From NCBI GenBank assembly GCA_022571175.1, contig JACZYI010000078.1, forward strand, positions 1 to 8,006: a stretch of 8,006 bases of DNA. Direction: 5' to 3'. Below the pieces are notes generated by a model. The model had not been told where the DNA came from, searched no databases, and was given only the letters and a program-made list of their open reading frames with translations. This document shows, one piece after another, positions 1-6,677 of this stretch. Source of the DNA: Pseudomonadota bacterium. GTDB lineage: Bacteria > Pseudomonadota > Alphaproteobacteria > Sphingomonadales > SMXR01. A program made the translations under genes and the position numbers. Every line of letters starts with the position of its first letter. Positions within the stretch are counted from its first letter, which is position 1.

Positions 1-564
1 CAGGTTTTGCTGCAGAAATTCGTCACTGCACTTGCGGCGGCAGATGAGCGCATAACCGGCAGTCCGGTCCAGATTGTGAATGGGGGGAAAATCGTCATCT
101 CCTCCATGAAGCAGGCAACGCTGAGTGCAGGAATCCTTATTGTTCTGTTCCTGCTGATTATTTTGCGCAGTATTGGCATGGTTAGCCTGATTGCAGCCCC
201 CATTGCGCTCGCCGCAGTGTTAACCGTAGGTGCAACGGTGCTGTTCAATATTCCCTTCAATTTTGCCAACGTGATCGTTTTGCCCCTTTTGATTGGTCTC
301 GGTGTTGACAGCGGCATTCACCTGGTACTGCGGGCTAGGGAAGAAAAATCAGGAACCCGATTGCTCAGTACAAGCACACCCCGGGCCGTGCTCCTCTCGG
401 CGCTGACCACAGTTGGATCTTTTGGCAGCCTTGCGCTCTCGCGTCACCAGGGCACTGCCAGCATGGGTGTTCTGCTGACGGTGTCTGTTCTCTTGACGCT
501 GGTGGCAACTTTGATTGTCCTTCCGGGATTGATCGAGTGGTATTATGCCCGGCAGAGGTCATAA
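1..564 (+). CDS. hpnN: HpnN, hopanoid RND/MMPL-type transporter, C-terminal part (5' end outside window)
   Basis: The reading frame is open from base 1 to the TAA at 562-564, giving 187 residues. These are the C-terminal part of a protein that is normally about 850-900 residues in this family. Visible are about five hydrophobic membrane segments (roughly residues 41-58, 60-82, 88-110, 128-146 and 153-177). The RND/MMPL signature GVDSGIH is at 101-107, with an acidic residue (D103) inside the membrane segment. A segment containing ALTTVGSFGSLALS follows at 134-147. HpnN proteins carry hopanoids from the inner to the outer membrane. The name rests on the RND signature together with the hopanoid genes next door; the fragment alone could be another MMPL-family exporter. 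The gene ends in a short basic tail and is followed after 92 bases by hpnH on the same strand, so the two may be co-transcribed. The true start lies left of the window. Confidence 0.85.
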   Translation, partial: QVLLQKFVTALAAADERITGSPVQIVNGGKIVISSMKQATLSAGILIVLFLLIILRSIGMVSLIAAPIALAAVLTVGATVLFNIPFNFANVIVLPLLIGLGVDSGIHLVLRAREEKSGTRLLSTSTPRAVLLSALTTVGSFGSLALSRHQGTASMGVLLTVSVLLTLVATLIVLPGLIEWYYARQRS

Positions 565-568
565 TTTT

Positions 569-594
569 TGCAAGCATGAGAGATTGTGCTTGCA
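569..594. repeat. Perfect 8-bp inverted repeat (stem-loop) between hpnN and hpnH
   Basis: TGCAAGCA at 569-576 and its exact reverse complement TGCTTGCA at 587-594 flank a 10-base spacer, starting 5 bases after the hpnN stop. The stem is only half GC and no T-run follows it on either strand, so it is not a standard intrinsic terminator. It could be an mRNA 3'-end hairpin, an attenuator between hpnN and hpnH, or a dimeric regulator's operator upstream of hpnH. The role is inference; the symmetry is seen directly. Confidence 0.5.
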
Positions 595-643
595 CTTGAT
601 TCAATACTCGAAGTAAGAATGCTCAACCTGACTATATATGACT

Positions 644-650
644 GAAAGGG
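644..650 (+). promoter_or_regulatory. Ribosome binding site deciding the hpnH TTG start
   Basis: GAAAGGG lies 6 bases upstream of the TTG at 657. The hpnH frame has a stop (TGA) at 639-641, and no ATG or GTG lies between that stop and the conserved start of the protein. The purine-rich site at normal spacing therefore supports TTG as the real start. Confidence 0.6.
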
Positions 651-656
651 TCTGAT

Positions 657-1787
657 TTGTCCGTTCCTATTATCCAACAATTGCGCGTGGGAGGGTACAT
701 CCTCAAACAAGGCCTGCTTGGACGTAAACGATATCCGCTGGTGCTGATGCTGGAGCCGCTTTTTCGCTGTAATCTTGCCTGTCCCGGTTGTGGTAAAATC
801 GATTACCCGACACCGATCCTGAACAAACGGCTGAGTGTTGAAGATTGCCTTCATGCGGTGGATGAGTGCGGGGCACCCATAGTGTCCATTCCAGGCGGAG
901 AACCCTTGATCCATAAAGAAATCAAAGAAATTGTTGATGGAATTGTCAAGCGAAAGAAATTCATTTATCTTTGCACCAATACTCTTTTGCTGAAAAAGAA
1001 AATGGATCTTTTCACACCCTCTGTTTATTTGACCTTTTCCGTGCATCTGGACGGCCTCGAGGAAGATCATGACAAGGCGGTAGACCAGAAGGGTGTGTTC
1101 AAGATTGCGGTGGAGGCCATCAAGGAAGCAGTTGCAAGGGGTTTCCGTGTCACGGTCAATGCCACCCTTTTCGACAATGCCACAGCCGAGAAAACTGCCA
1201 AATTCATGGATTTTGCCATGAGCCTTGGGGTTGAGGGCGTGACGATTTCACCAGGCTATGCCTATGAGCGCGCAAGTGATCAGGATCACTTCCTCGACCG
1301 CCAGCGTACCAAGGAGCTGTTTCGCAACTTGTTCAAGCGAGGCAAGGGCCGGAACTGGGTTTTCAACCAGTCAACTCTTTACCTGGACTTTCTTGCTGGC
1401 AACCAAAGTTATAAATGCACGCCCTGGGGCAATCCTACACGGAATATTTTTGGCTGGCAGAAGCCCTGCTATCTGCTCGGTGAAGAATATGTGGATAGCT
1501 TCAAGGAACTGATGGAAGACACTGACTGGGATTTATATGGTACGGGCAATTATGAGAAATGCGCCAACTGTATGGTCCATTGCGGCTATGAGCCCACGGC
1601 TGTCACCGATACCGTCAAGCATCCCTTGAAAGCGTTTAAAGTCTGGAGAAAAGGGGTGCGGACGGACGGTCCCATGGCACCGGAAATTCCCCTTGAAAAT
1701 GCACGCCCCGCAGAGATGTTCTTCGAGGACCATGTGGGTGAAGCCATGGCAGAGCTAGAGAAGGCCAAAGAAGGGAAGGCCGCCTAG
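657..1787 (+). CDS. hpnH: HpnH, radical SAM adenosylhopane synthase
   Basis: This protein of 376 residues has the family's usual length. It catalyses addition of the 5'-deoxyadenosyl radical to diploptene, giving adenosylhopane, the first step of side-chain building for C35 hopanoids. The radical SAM cluster motif CxxxCxxC is at C38, C42 and C45 (CNLACPGC), and GGEP at 80-83 is the SAM-binding motif. A cysteine falls exactly at position 106 (YLCTN), matching the Cys106 reported in Zymomonas HpnH to quench the radical intermediate. The C-terminal part carries C254, C271 and a C302/C305/C309 group (CANCMVHC), consistent with the DUF3463 tail of this family. The start is TTG, supported by a GAAAGGG site 6 bases upstream. 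The gene follows hpnN after 92 bases, and its last 33 bases overlap the end of hpnG on the other strand. Identification is firm; the role of the C-terminal cysteines is not known to me. Confidence 0.96.
   Translation: MSVPIIQQLRVGGYILKQGLLGRKRYPLVLMLEPLFRCNLACPGCGKIDYPTPILNKRLSVEDCLHAVDECGAPIVSIPGGEPLIHKEIKEIVDGIVKRKKFIYLCTNTLLLKKKMDLFTPSVYLTFSVHLDGLEEDHDKAVDQKGVFKIAVEAIKEAVARGFRVTVNATLFDNATAEKTAKFMDFAMSLGVEGVTISPGYAYERASDQDHFLDRQRTKELFRNLFKRGKGRNWVFNQSTLYLDFLAGNQSYKCTPWGNPTRNIFGWQKPCYLLGEEYVDSFKELMEDTDWDLYGTGNYEKCANCMVHCGYEPTAVTDTVKHPLKAFKVWRKGVRTDGPMAPEIPLENARPAEMFFEDHVGEAMAELEKAKEGKAA
1755..1787. other. Tail-to-tail overlap of hpnH and hpnG
   Basis: hpnG stops with TAG (plus-strand CTA at 1755-1757) inside hpnH, and hpnH stops with TAG at 1785-1787 inside hpnG. 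The 33 bases encode the C-terminus of both proteins. No strong intrinsic terminator is visible nearby; the only symmetry is short GGCC units at 1763-1766, 1778-1781 and 1788-1791. Transcripts from the two arms probably overlap. Confidence 0.85.
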
Positions 1788-2462
1788 GGCCATTGCTTTC
1801 ATCTTCCTCTTTGCGTTTCCCGCTTTGATGCCAACGGAAATGATGGGTCCAAGCTCCCTTGGGTTACGCAGCAACTCACCAACCACTCGCCCCGGATTTA
1901 TGGTTCCGTCCTGGTTGATAACCCTCAGGGATAACTCAGGCAGATCGCGGTCTGCTGCATCAAAAACCACCCGAAGTACGGCGAATGGCAACTCCATCTC
2001 GCGCGCAACCTCCGCCACCGGATAGCTTTCCATATCAACCCCCACGGCCTGGGTTTCTCTATAGGCTTCCGCTTTTTCCTCAGCCAAAGCCAAAACCCGG
2101 TCAACGGTCAACATTGGTCCAGACCATAGATTTCCTGTGGCACCATAGAGTTCATCCAGCGCCTGCTGCCAGCGATCGTCAATCTGGATTTTTTCGCCAG
2201 CCTCATTTTGCACAACGCTCGGAACAAGGATATCGCCCATGCCATAAGAAGGATGCAGACCACCGGCCACGCCAAAACTCATCAAACCGGAAACGCCCAT
2301 CCGGACCACCTCTCTTGCAAGCTCACTGGCGCGCTCCCAATTTGCACCGGCAACCCGAATAAGCGGCCTTTCATCAGGTGACAGCTTGCCAAAGGCGGCT
2401 TCAAGGCACTGAGCCTCACTGGCCATTCCGGTAATGATCCCCAGCGGTTTCACATGCCCCAC
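1755..2462 (-). CDS. hpnG: HpnG, hopanoid-associated nucleoside phosphorylase
   Basis: This 235-residue member of the PNP/MTA-SAH nucleosidase superfamily is expected to cleave adenine from adenosylhopane, passing a phosphoribosylhopane to the later bacteriohopanepolyol steps. Visible are the N-terminal GIITGMASEA stretch (8-17; E16 aligns with the nucleosidase catalytic acid region), the glycine-rich FGVAGGL (63-69), the ribose-binding GVDMESYPVA (141-150) and the acidic FDAADRDLP (167-175) where the base-protonating aspartate sits. The chosen start is GTG at 2462, overlapping shc by 13 bases. A second in-frame GTG at 2453 would give a GTGA 4-base stop/start overlap and a 232-residue protein starting at MKPLGIITG. 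Neither start has a convincing ribosome site, so translation is probably coupled to shc. The 3' end runs 33 bases into hpnH on the opposite strand. Its substrate is made by HpnH, the convergent neighbour. Confidence 0.93.
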   Translation of the reverse strand: MGHVKPLGIITGMASEAQCLEAAFGKLSPDERPLIRVAGANWERASELAREVVRMGVSGLMSFGVAGGLHPSYGMGDILVPSVVQNEAGEKIQIDDRWQQALDELYGATGNLWSGPMLTVDRVLALAEEKAEAYRETQAVGVDMESYPVAEVAREMELPFAVLRVVFDAADRDLPELSLRVINQDGTINPGRVVGELLRNPRELGPIISVGIKAGNAKRKMKAMALGGLPFFGLL

Positions 2463-4393
2463 ATAATTTGCCGGGCATTACCCGTTTTGAGATTTTGATA
2501 CCGCGCCAGAGCCCAAATCGGAAAATAGCGGCTGTAGCCATCGTAACGCAGAAAGAAAACCCTGGGAAATCCAACTGCGGTAAACCATGGTTCGGACCAT
2601 TTATCGCCCTTGCGTGCAGCCTTCGTCAAATATCTGACACCTCTTTCAACGGCTTCATTATCAACTTCGCCGGCTGCCATCAGGGCTATAAGCGCCCAGG
2701 CCGTTTGTGATGGGGTGCTGACAGGCGCATGATTGCGCGTTTCTGCCCAATAACTCTCTTCGCCCTCCCCCCATCCACCATCAGTCCGCTGTCTGTCTAT
2801 CAGCCAGTCCACCGCACGCCTTATGTGCGGAGCACCATGGTCTTCGCCCACCATATTGAAGGCACAAAGAACCGACCATGTGCCATAAATGTAATTGGTG
2901 CCCCAACGGCCGAACCAGCTGCCGTCTCCTTCCTGCTCATTGATCAGGAAAGCGACGGCACGCTTGATGGTGGAGTCACTTCGCTCACAGCCCAGTTGTG
3001 CAAAAAAACTCAAACAGCGGGCGGTGACATCACTGGTAGGCGGGTCCAGCAACGCGCCATGGTCGGCAAAAGGAATAAGATTCAGATATTCGCTATTGTT
3101 ATCAATATCGAAGGAACCCCACCCGCCATTCTTGCTCTGCATGCCTTTGAGCCAGTGGGCAGCACGCTCAATAGGTTCGTTATATTCTGCCCGACCGGTG
3201 CGATGTAGCGCCATGCCCACCACAGCCGTATCATCGGTATCGGGATAGTGGGCATTTTCATATTGAAAGGCCCAGCCACCGGGCTTCAAATTCGGGTTCT
3301 TATCGGCCCAATCCCCTTTTATATCAAGAATCTGTTTATCCCACATCCAGTCCATCGCGCTTTTAAGACGAGGATCACTAGCCCCGGTACCAGCCTCCAT
3401 GGCAGCGTGGGTGGCAAGAGCGGTATCCCATATTGGTGAAACGCAGGGTTGGCAATAGCGGCGCCCATCTTCTCCCTTAACCAGAAGCTTTTTCACAGAC
3501 AATAAAGCAGTCTTGAAATCAGGATCATCTCGCGGAACACCCAAGGCATCTAATGCCATGATCGAATTTGCCATGGCCGGGAAAATTGCCCCCAGACCTT
3601 CCTCACCATTCAGCCTTTCGCGAAAAAACTCCTCTGCCCTGGCCAGCGCTCGGGTCCTTGAGGATTTTGGAAAAAGATGTTCACCCCACTTCAATATTTT
3701 ATCCAGGACCAGGAAAAACCGTTCTCCCAGACCGCCACTTTGGGGTTGGAGATAGTTGGGGATTTCAAAGGGTGGTGTCTGAAAGAGCTCGGGAATATGC
3801 ACCTCATTCGGATTTTTAGCCATCGGCTTCAGCGTAGCGAGAATCAGCAGGGGTGCAATAACCGTTCGTGACCAATATGAAAATCGACCCATATGGATCG
3901 GAAACCATTTGGGCATCAGCATCAGTTCCACCGGCATTATCGGCACAGCCCTCCAGGGGACTTGCCCAAAAAGTGCTAGGCCATATCGCGTAAAGACATT
4001 GCATCGCTCGGCCCCGCCTGCGGCCAGGATAGCGTTCCTGGCTTTCACCATATGAGGATCTTCTTCTTTGTCCCCCGACAATTTGAGTGCATAATATGCC
4101 TTGACCGAGGTGCTAATATTCAGCTCACCGCCATAAAAAAGAGGCCATCCACCATGATCGCCTTGAATGTGGCGAATAAACCCGGCAAGATCCTCCTGCA
4201 CATCCAGGTCAATATCGTCCAAAAAATGCATGAGGAAGATATATTCTGCCGAGATCGTCACATCCGCTTCAAGTTCAAAAGCCCAGTGTCCATCAGGCTT
4301 TTGCTGTTGCCAAAGGCTGGACATGGCGTCCTCTACCACCGCGTCAATATCCTGAAGCAAAGCCCGATCCAACCTGCCATTATCTTTATTCAT
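2450..4393 (-). CDS. shc: Squalene-hopene cyclase (HpnF)
   Basis: This triterpene cyclase of 647 residues is full length for the family (about 630-660). It is a monotopic membrane enzyme that cyclises squalene to hopene (diploptene) and diplopterol. The catalytic DxDD motif, which protonates the terminal double bond, is at D385-T-D-D388 within YPDTDDTAV. Repeated QW motifs (QxxxGxW type) that brace the alpha-barrel domains are seen near residues 31-37, 77-83, 419-425, 487-493 and 535-541. Other family landmarks are PWRAVPIMPVE (146-156), FADHGALLDPPTSDVTARC (442-460) and GTWSVL (504-509). The ATG start lies 2 bases after the hpnE stop, with an AGAAGG ribosome site inside the last codons of hpnE. 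The end overlaps hpnG. The product follows HpnE in the pathway and feeds HpnH. No motif is missing or broken. Confidence 0.98.
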   Translation of the reverse strand: MNKDNGRLDRALLQDIDAVVEDAMSSLWQQQKPDGHWAFELEADVTISAEYIFLMHFLDDIDLDVQEDLAGFIRHIQGDHGGWPLFYGGELNISTSVKAYYALKLSGDKEEDPHMVKARNAILAAGGAERCNVFTRYGLALFGQVPWRAVPIMPVELMLMPKWFPIHMGRFSYWSRTVIAPLLILATLKPMAKNPNEVHIPELFQTPPFEIPNYLQPQSGGLGERFFLVLDKILKWGEHLFPKSSRTRALARAEEFFRERLNGEEGLGAIFPAMANSIMALDALGVPRDDPDFKTALLSVKKLLVKGEDGRRYCQPCVSPIWDTALATHAAMEAGTGASDPRLKSAMDWMWDKQILDIKGDWADKNPNLKPGGWAFQYENAHYPDTDDTAVVGMALHRTGRAEYNEPIERAAHWLKGMQSKNGGWGSFDIDNNSEYLNLIPFADHGALLDPPTSDVTARCLSFFAQLGCERSDSTIKRAVAFLINEQEGDGSWFGRWGTNYIYGTWSVLCAFNMVGEDHGAPHIRRAVDWLIDRQRTDGGWGEGEESYWAETRNHAPVSTPSQTAWALIALMAAGEVDNEAVERGVRYLTKAARKGDKWSEPWFTAVGFPRVFFLRYDGYSRYFPIWALARYQNLKTGNARQIMWGM

Positions 4394-4395
4394 AC

Positions 4396-5754
4396 CTAAC
4401 CTTCTGTGCCTGAGAATCTGGTACTCGGTGCTGTTGCTCTCACCGGCTGGGCAACGAGAATAACCTTGTCTGCTTTCTTCCTCAAGGGCAAAGTGGATAA
4501 CCGGCTGGAAATTAAATCGGCTGCAGCAAACCCAGATCGGATGCTGCCTTCAATGCTGGCGGGTAGGCCAGTATCTGTCCAATCCCCGGCCAGAAATAAA
4601 TTATCATAATCGGTTGTGGTTTTTGCCCGTTTGGAAACCGCTTCAGGGGTTTGGGAAAAAGTTGCTCTTTTTTCCTTAATGACCCGATAGCGGGACGGCA
4701 TGGCCACATCCAGTTGCAGCACCGCAGCCACCTCCGGCCAGACCAGCTCGGCGATTTCCTTGGAGGCTTTTTCTGCCAGATCGTCAGCGGCGCTCACGGT
4801 TACCGAAGCAATATCTCCTCTCAGAAACACCCAATGTGCCACACCATTGATAATGCCATAGAAATCTACACCATTACGACTGGCGCGGGCTTCCTCAAGC
4901 CGATAATGCACATTGACAATGGCATGGGCTCCCAGCGGTGGAGAAACCCCGGGCACAAGCGCTTCCATAGCCAAGGGCGGCAGGGCAAGGATCACATAAT
5001 CGTTCGTTACATCAACCGGTATTCTCCCCTGATTGAAGATCAAACCACCCAACCCATAATCGCCACATTCAATGTCCTTCAAGCGATAACCAAAGCGCAC
5101 ATCGGCCCGCTGCCTATCAAGATATTCCAGAGCGGGATCAACAAAGCTTTCGCTCAATCCCTTGCGTACCATGAGGGGACGGCAATATTTCCCGCCTTTC
5201 AGGAAGGTTTCTTTTATAACCGATTTAAACAGCTCAGCTGAGGCAATTTCTATCGGAGTATTGAGGGCTGCAAGTGCTAGGGGTTCCCAAAAACGACTGA
5301 ATAATACTGAGGTCTCGGACAACACATCGGCCACCCTGTGCTTGCTATTAGCGCTGATGATCTTGAAAATATCCCTGTAATCAGCAAGTGAAGTACCCGG
5401 CACACGGCGATGAGGTGATAGTATCCACCAGGGTACAGGTCCATCGTTGAGTACAATTTTCCAACGTTCATGACTGGTGACATCAATAAATTTAAAGCAT
5501 GCGCTTATCGGGCCGCTCAGGCTTTCGCCTGCACCCAGCATGTCCAGATACTCTAGCGCAGAATGATTTCCTGAAAGCAGCAGATGATTGCCATTATCAA
5601 TGCGGGTCTCAAGAATTTCATCGTGGAAAGACCGGCATCTTCCCCCGGCACGACCTGCAGCTTCATAAAGACTAACCGCAATACCTCTGTGGGCTGCTCT
5701 AACGGCAGCCGCCAAGCCGGAAAGACCCGCTCCAACAATGTGAACTCTCGCCAT
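4396..5754 (-). CDS. hpnE: HpnE, FAD-dependent hydroxysqualene dehydroxylase
   Basis: This protein of 452 residues is a phytoene desaturase/amine oxidase-like flavoprotein. In the HpnCDE route it reduces hydroxysqualene to squalene. The N-terminal dinucleotide-binding fold is clear: GAGLSG at 8-13, an acidic residue ending the second strand (E31 in SLYE), then GRAGGRCRS (34-42) and the IDNGNH segment (52-57). The C-terminal FAD-contact motif AGDWTDTGLPASIEGS (389-404) is typical of the family. A tail of about 35 mostly polar or basic residues follows ADLI. The ATG start is 4 bases after the hpnD stop, with no clear ribosome site, so it is probably translated by coupling. The stop is 2 bases before shc. 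HpnD and Shc on either side fix the function as the squalene step rather than carotenoid desaturation. Confidence 0.94.
   Translation of the reverse strand: MARVHIVGAGLSGLAAAVRAAHRGIAVSLYEAAGRAGGRCRSFHDEILETRIDNGNHLLLSGNHSALEYLDMLGAGESLSGPISACFKFIDVTSHERWKIVLNDGPVPWWILSPHRRVPGTSLADYRDIFKIISANSKHRVADVLSETSVLFSRFWEPLALAALNTPIEIASAELFKSVIKETFLKGGKYCRPLMVRKGLSESFVDPALEYLDRQRADVRFGYRLKDIECGDYGLGGLIFNQGRIPVDVTNDYVILALPPLAMEALVPGVSPPLGAHAIVNVHYRLEEARASRNGVDFYGIINGVAHWVFLRGDIASVTVSAADDLAEKASKEIAELVWPEVAAVLQLDVAMPSRYRVIKEKRATFSQTPEAVSKRAKTTTDYDNLFLAGDWTDTGLPASIEGSIRSGFAAADLISSRLSTLPLRKKADKVILVAQPVRATAPSTRFSGTEG
4400..4405 (-). promoter_or_regulatory. Ribosome binding site for shc inside the end of hpnE
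   Basis: On the minus strand AGAAGG ends 6 bases before the shc ATG and overlaps the last sense codons of hpnE. It is the clearest Shine-Dalgarno site in the leftward arm. This suggests that shc can be loaded by ribosomes independently, or by those finishing hpnE. Confidence 0.6.
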
Positions 5755-5758
5755 TATG

Positions 5759-6628
5759 TTAAAATATCGCGTAGCGAATGGCGATCAACAGCTTTTCTGT
5801 CTTTTCCCATACTCTGACCAGAAAAGACCGTTCATTTCGACGAATATTATTCCTGAAACCTCCGCTGATCAAGCGATCCAGAGTGCGGTTATAGACTTCC
5901 ATCATAATTCTGACTGGCCTGACATGAGAACGGTCGCAGGCCTGCATCGCCACTCGGGCCATGTCAAATTCCTCTCGGGCCCGCTTTGCCAGAGTCATAC
6001 ACACAGCGGGTAATCTGGAATCTGACAGGATTTCATTCGGATCTTCGGAGACTATTCCCTGCGCCCGCAAAAGCTCGCTCGGCAAATACAGTCGACCCAT
6101 ATCGGCATCTTCCTTGAGGTCTCTCAAGATATTGGTAAATTGCAGCGCCAACCCCAGATGATTGGCCGTCGCTTTTCCGGATTCCCCCGGCTCCCCAAAA
6201 ATACGTATGCATAAAAAACCCACCGCGCATGCGACCCGGCTGCAATAGAGCTCAAGCTCCGCCATGCTGGGGGCGCGAAGCGAGCCTTGAGCATCGGTTT
6301 CCATGCCGTCGATAATTGCCAGAAAAGCAGACTCCTGGAGGTCATAACTGGCTACAGCCTGTGGTAACATCCGGGCGGTGGGAAATTCCGGTTGGCCATC
6401 AAAGACGGCTTTGATTTCCTGGCGCCAACGCTCCAGCTTTTCTTGCTTAACGCCAACATCTTCCTCGCTATCGGCAATATCATCGACTTCCCGGCAGAAG
6501 GCATAAACCGCAAAAATAGCCTCCCTTTTGGGTTTGCTGAGGGTTCGCATGGCCCAATAGAATGAAGTTCGCGCTTTTGTGACGACATTATGGACATGCT
6601 GGCGCGCTTCTTTGAGCGATGAATTCAT
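5759..6628 (-). CDS. hpnD: HpnD, presqualene diphosphate synthase
   Basis: This protein of 289 residues is a trans-isoprenyl diphosphate synthase of the squalene/phytoene synthase family. It joins two farnesyl diphosphates to presqualene diphosphate. The N-terminal TSFYWAMRTL (21-30) and VYAFCREVDDIAD (41-53) are typical of HpnD and unlike HpnC. The first aspartate-rich motif is D49-D-I-A-D53. YCSRVACAVG is at 128-137, and the second acidic motif is in NILRDLKEDADMGRLYLP (166-183; D170 and D174). The ATG start is fixed by an in-frame stop (TAG, 6635-6637) two codons upstream; the ribosome site is weak (AGAAAG, very close). It lies 49 bases after dxs and 4 bases before hpnE. Phytoene synthase is the main alternative, but the HpnE and Shc neighbours argue for the squalene route. 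Confidence 0.94.
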   Translation of the reverse strand: MNSSLKEARQHVHNVVTKARTSFYWAMRTLSKPKREAIFAVYAFCREVDDIADSEEDVGVKQEKLERWRQEIKAVFDGQPEFPTARMLPQAVASYDLQESAFLAIIDGMETDAQGSLRAPSMAELELYCSRVACAVGFLCIRIFGEPGESGKATANHLGLALQFTNILRDLKEDADMGRLYLPSELLRAQGIVSEDPNEILSDSRLPAVCMTLAKRAREEFDMARVAMQACDRSHVRPVRIMMEVYNRTLDRLISGGFRNNIRRNERSFLVRVWEKTEKLLIAIRYAIF

Positions 6629-6677
6629 GACTTTCTACCGAGTCTCCACCCCATGTCACCGGAGCCCGCTCGCTACA
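6629..6677 (-). other. dxs-hpnD spacer
   Basis: These 49 bases are the longest gap in the leftward arm. I see no strong terminator and no convincing promoter on the minus strand; the only symmetry is very short (a GAGC/GCTC pair with a 2-base centre). Read-through from dxs into hpnD is therefore likely. Confidence 0.4.

Noticed and set aside
590..638. Possible promoter for hpnH (TTGCAC or TTGATT with TAAGAA or TATATA)
   Set aside because: No pair of boxes combines good matches with 16-18 base spacing; the TATATA is not preceded by a -35 box.
543..1070. Open frame of 175 residues on the minus strand opposite hpnH
   Set aside because: It lies antisense to the conserved radical SAM domain, has no recognisable motif, and its amino acid content fits a shadow of hpnH.
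1763..1800. GGCC-based hairpins after hpnH as a terminator
   Set aside because: Stems are only 4 bp and the following sequence is pyrimidine-rich but without a continuous T-run.
1985..2362. Plus-strand frame of 125 residues opposite hpnG
   Set aside because: It is rich in proline, glutamine and arginine, as expected of an antisense shadow, with no family motif, while the minus strand encodes a complete HpnG.
2729..3248. Plus-strand frames of 159 and 117 residues opposite shc
   Set aside because: They overlap one another in different frames and lie over conserved QW and DxDD regions of shc, so they are shadows.
4651..5241. Plus-strand frame of 196 residues opposite hpnE
   Set aside because: It is long but has no motif or ribosome site, and lies opposite a complete, conserved HpnE. 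An antisense gene cannot be supported.
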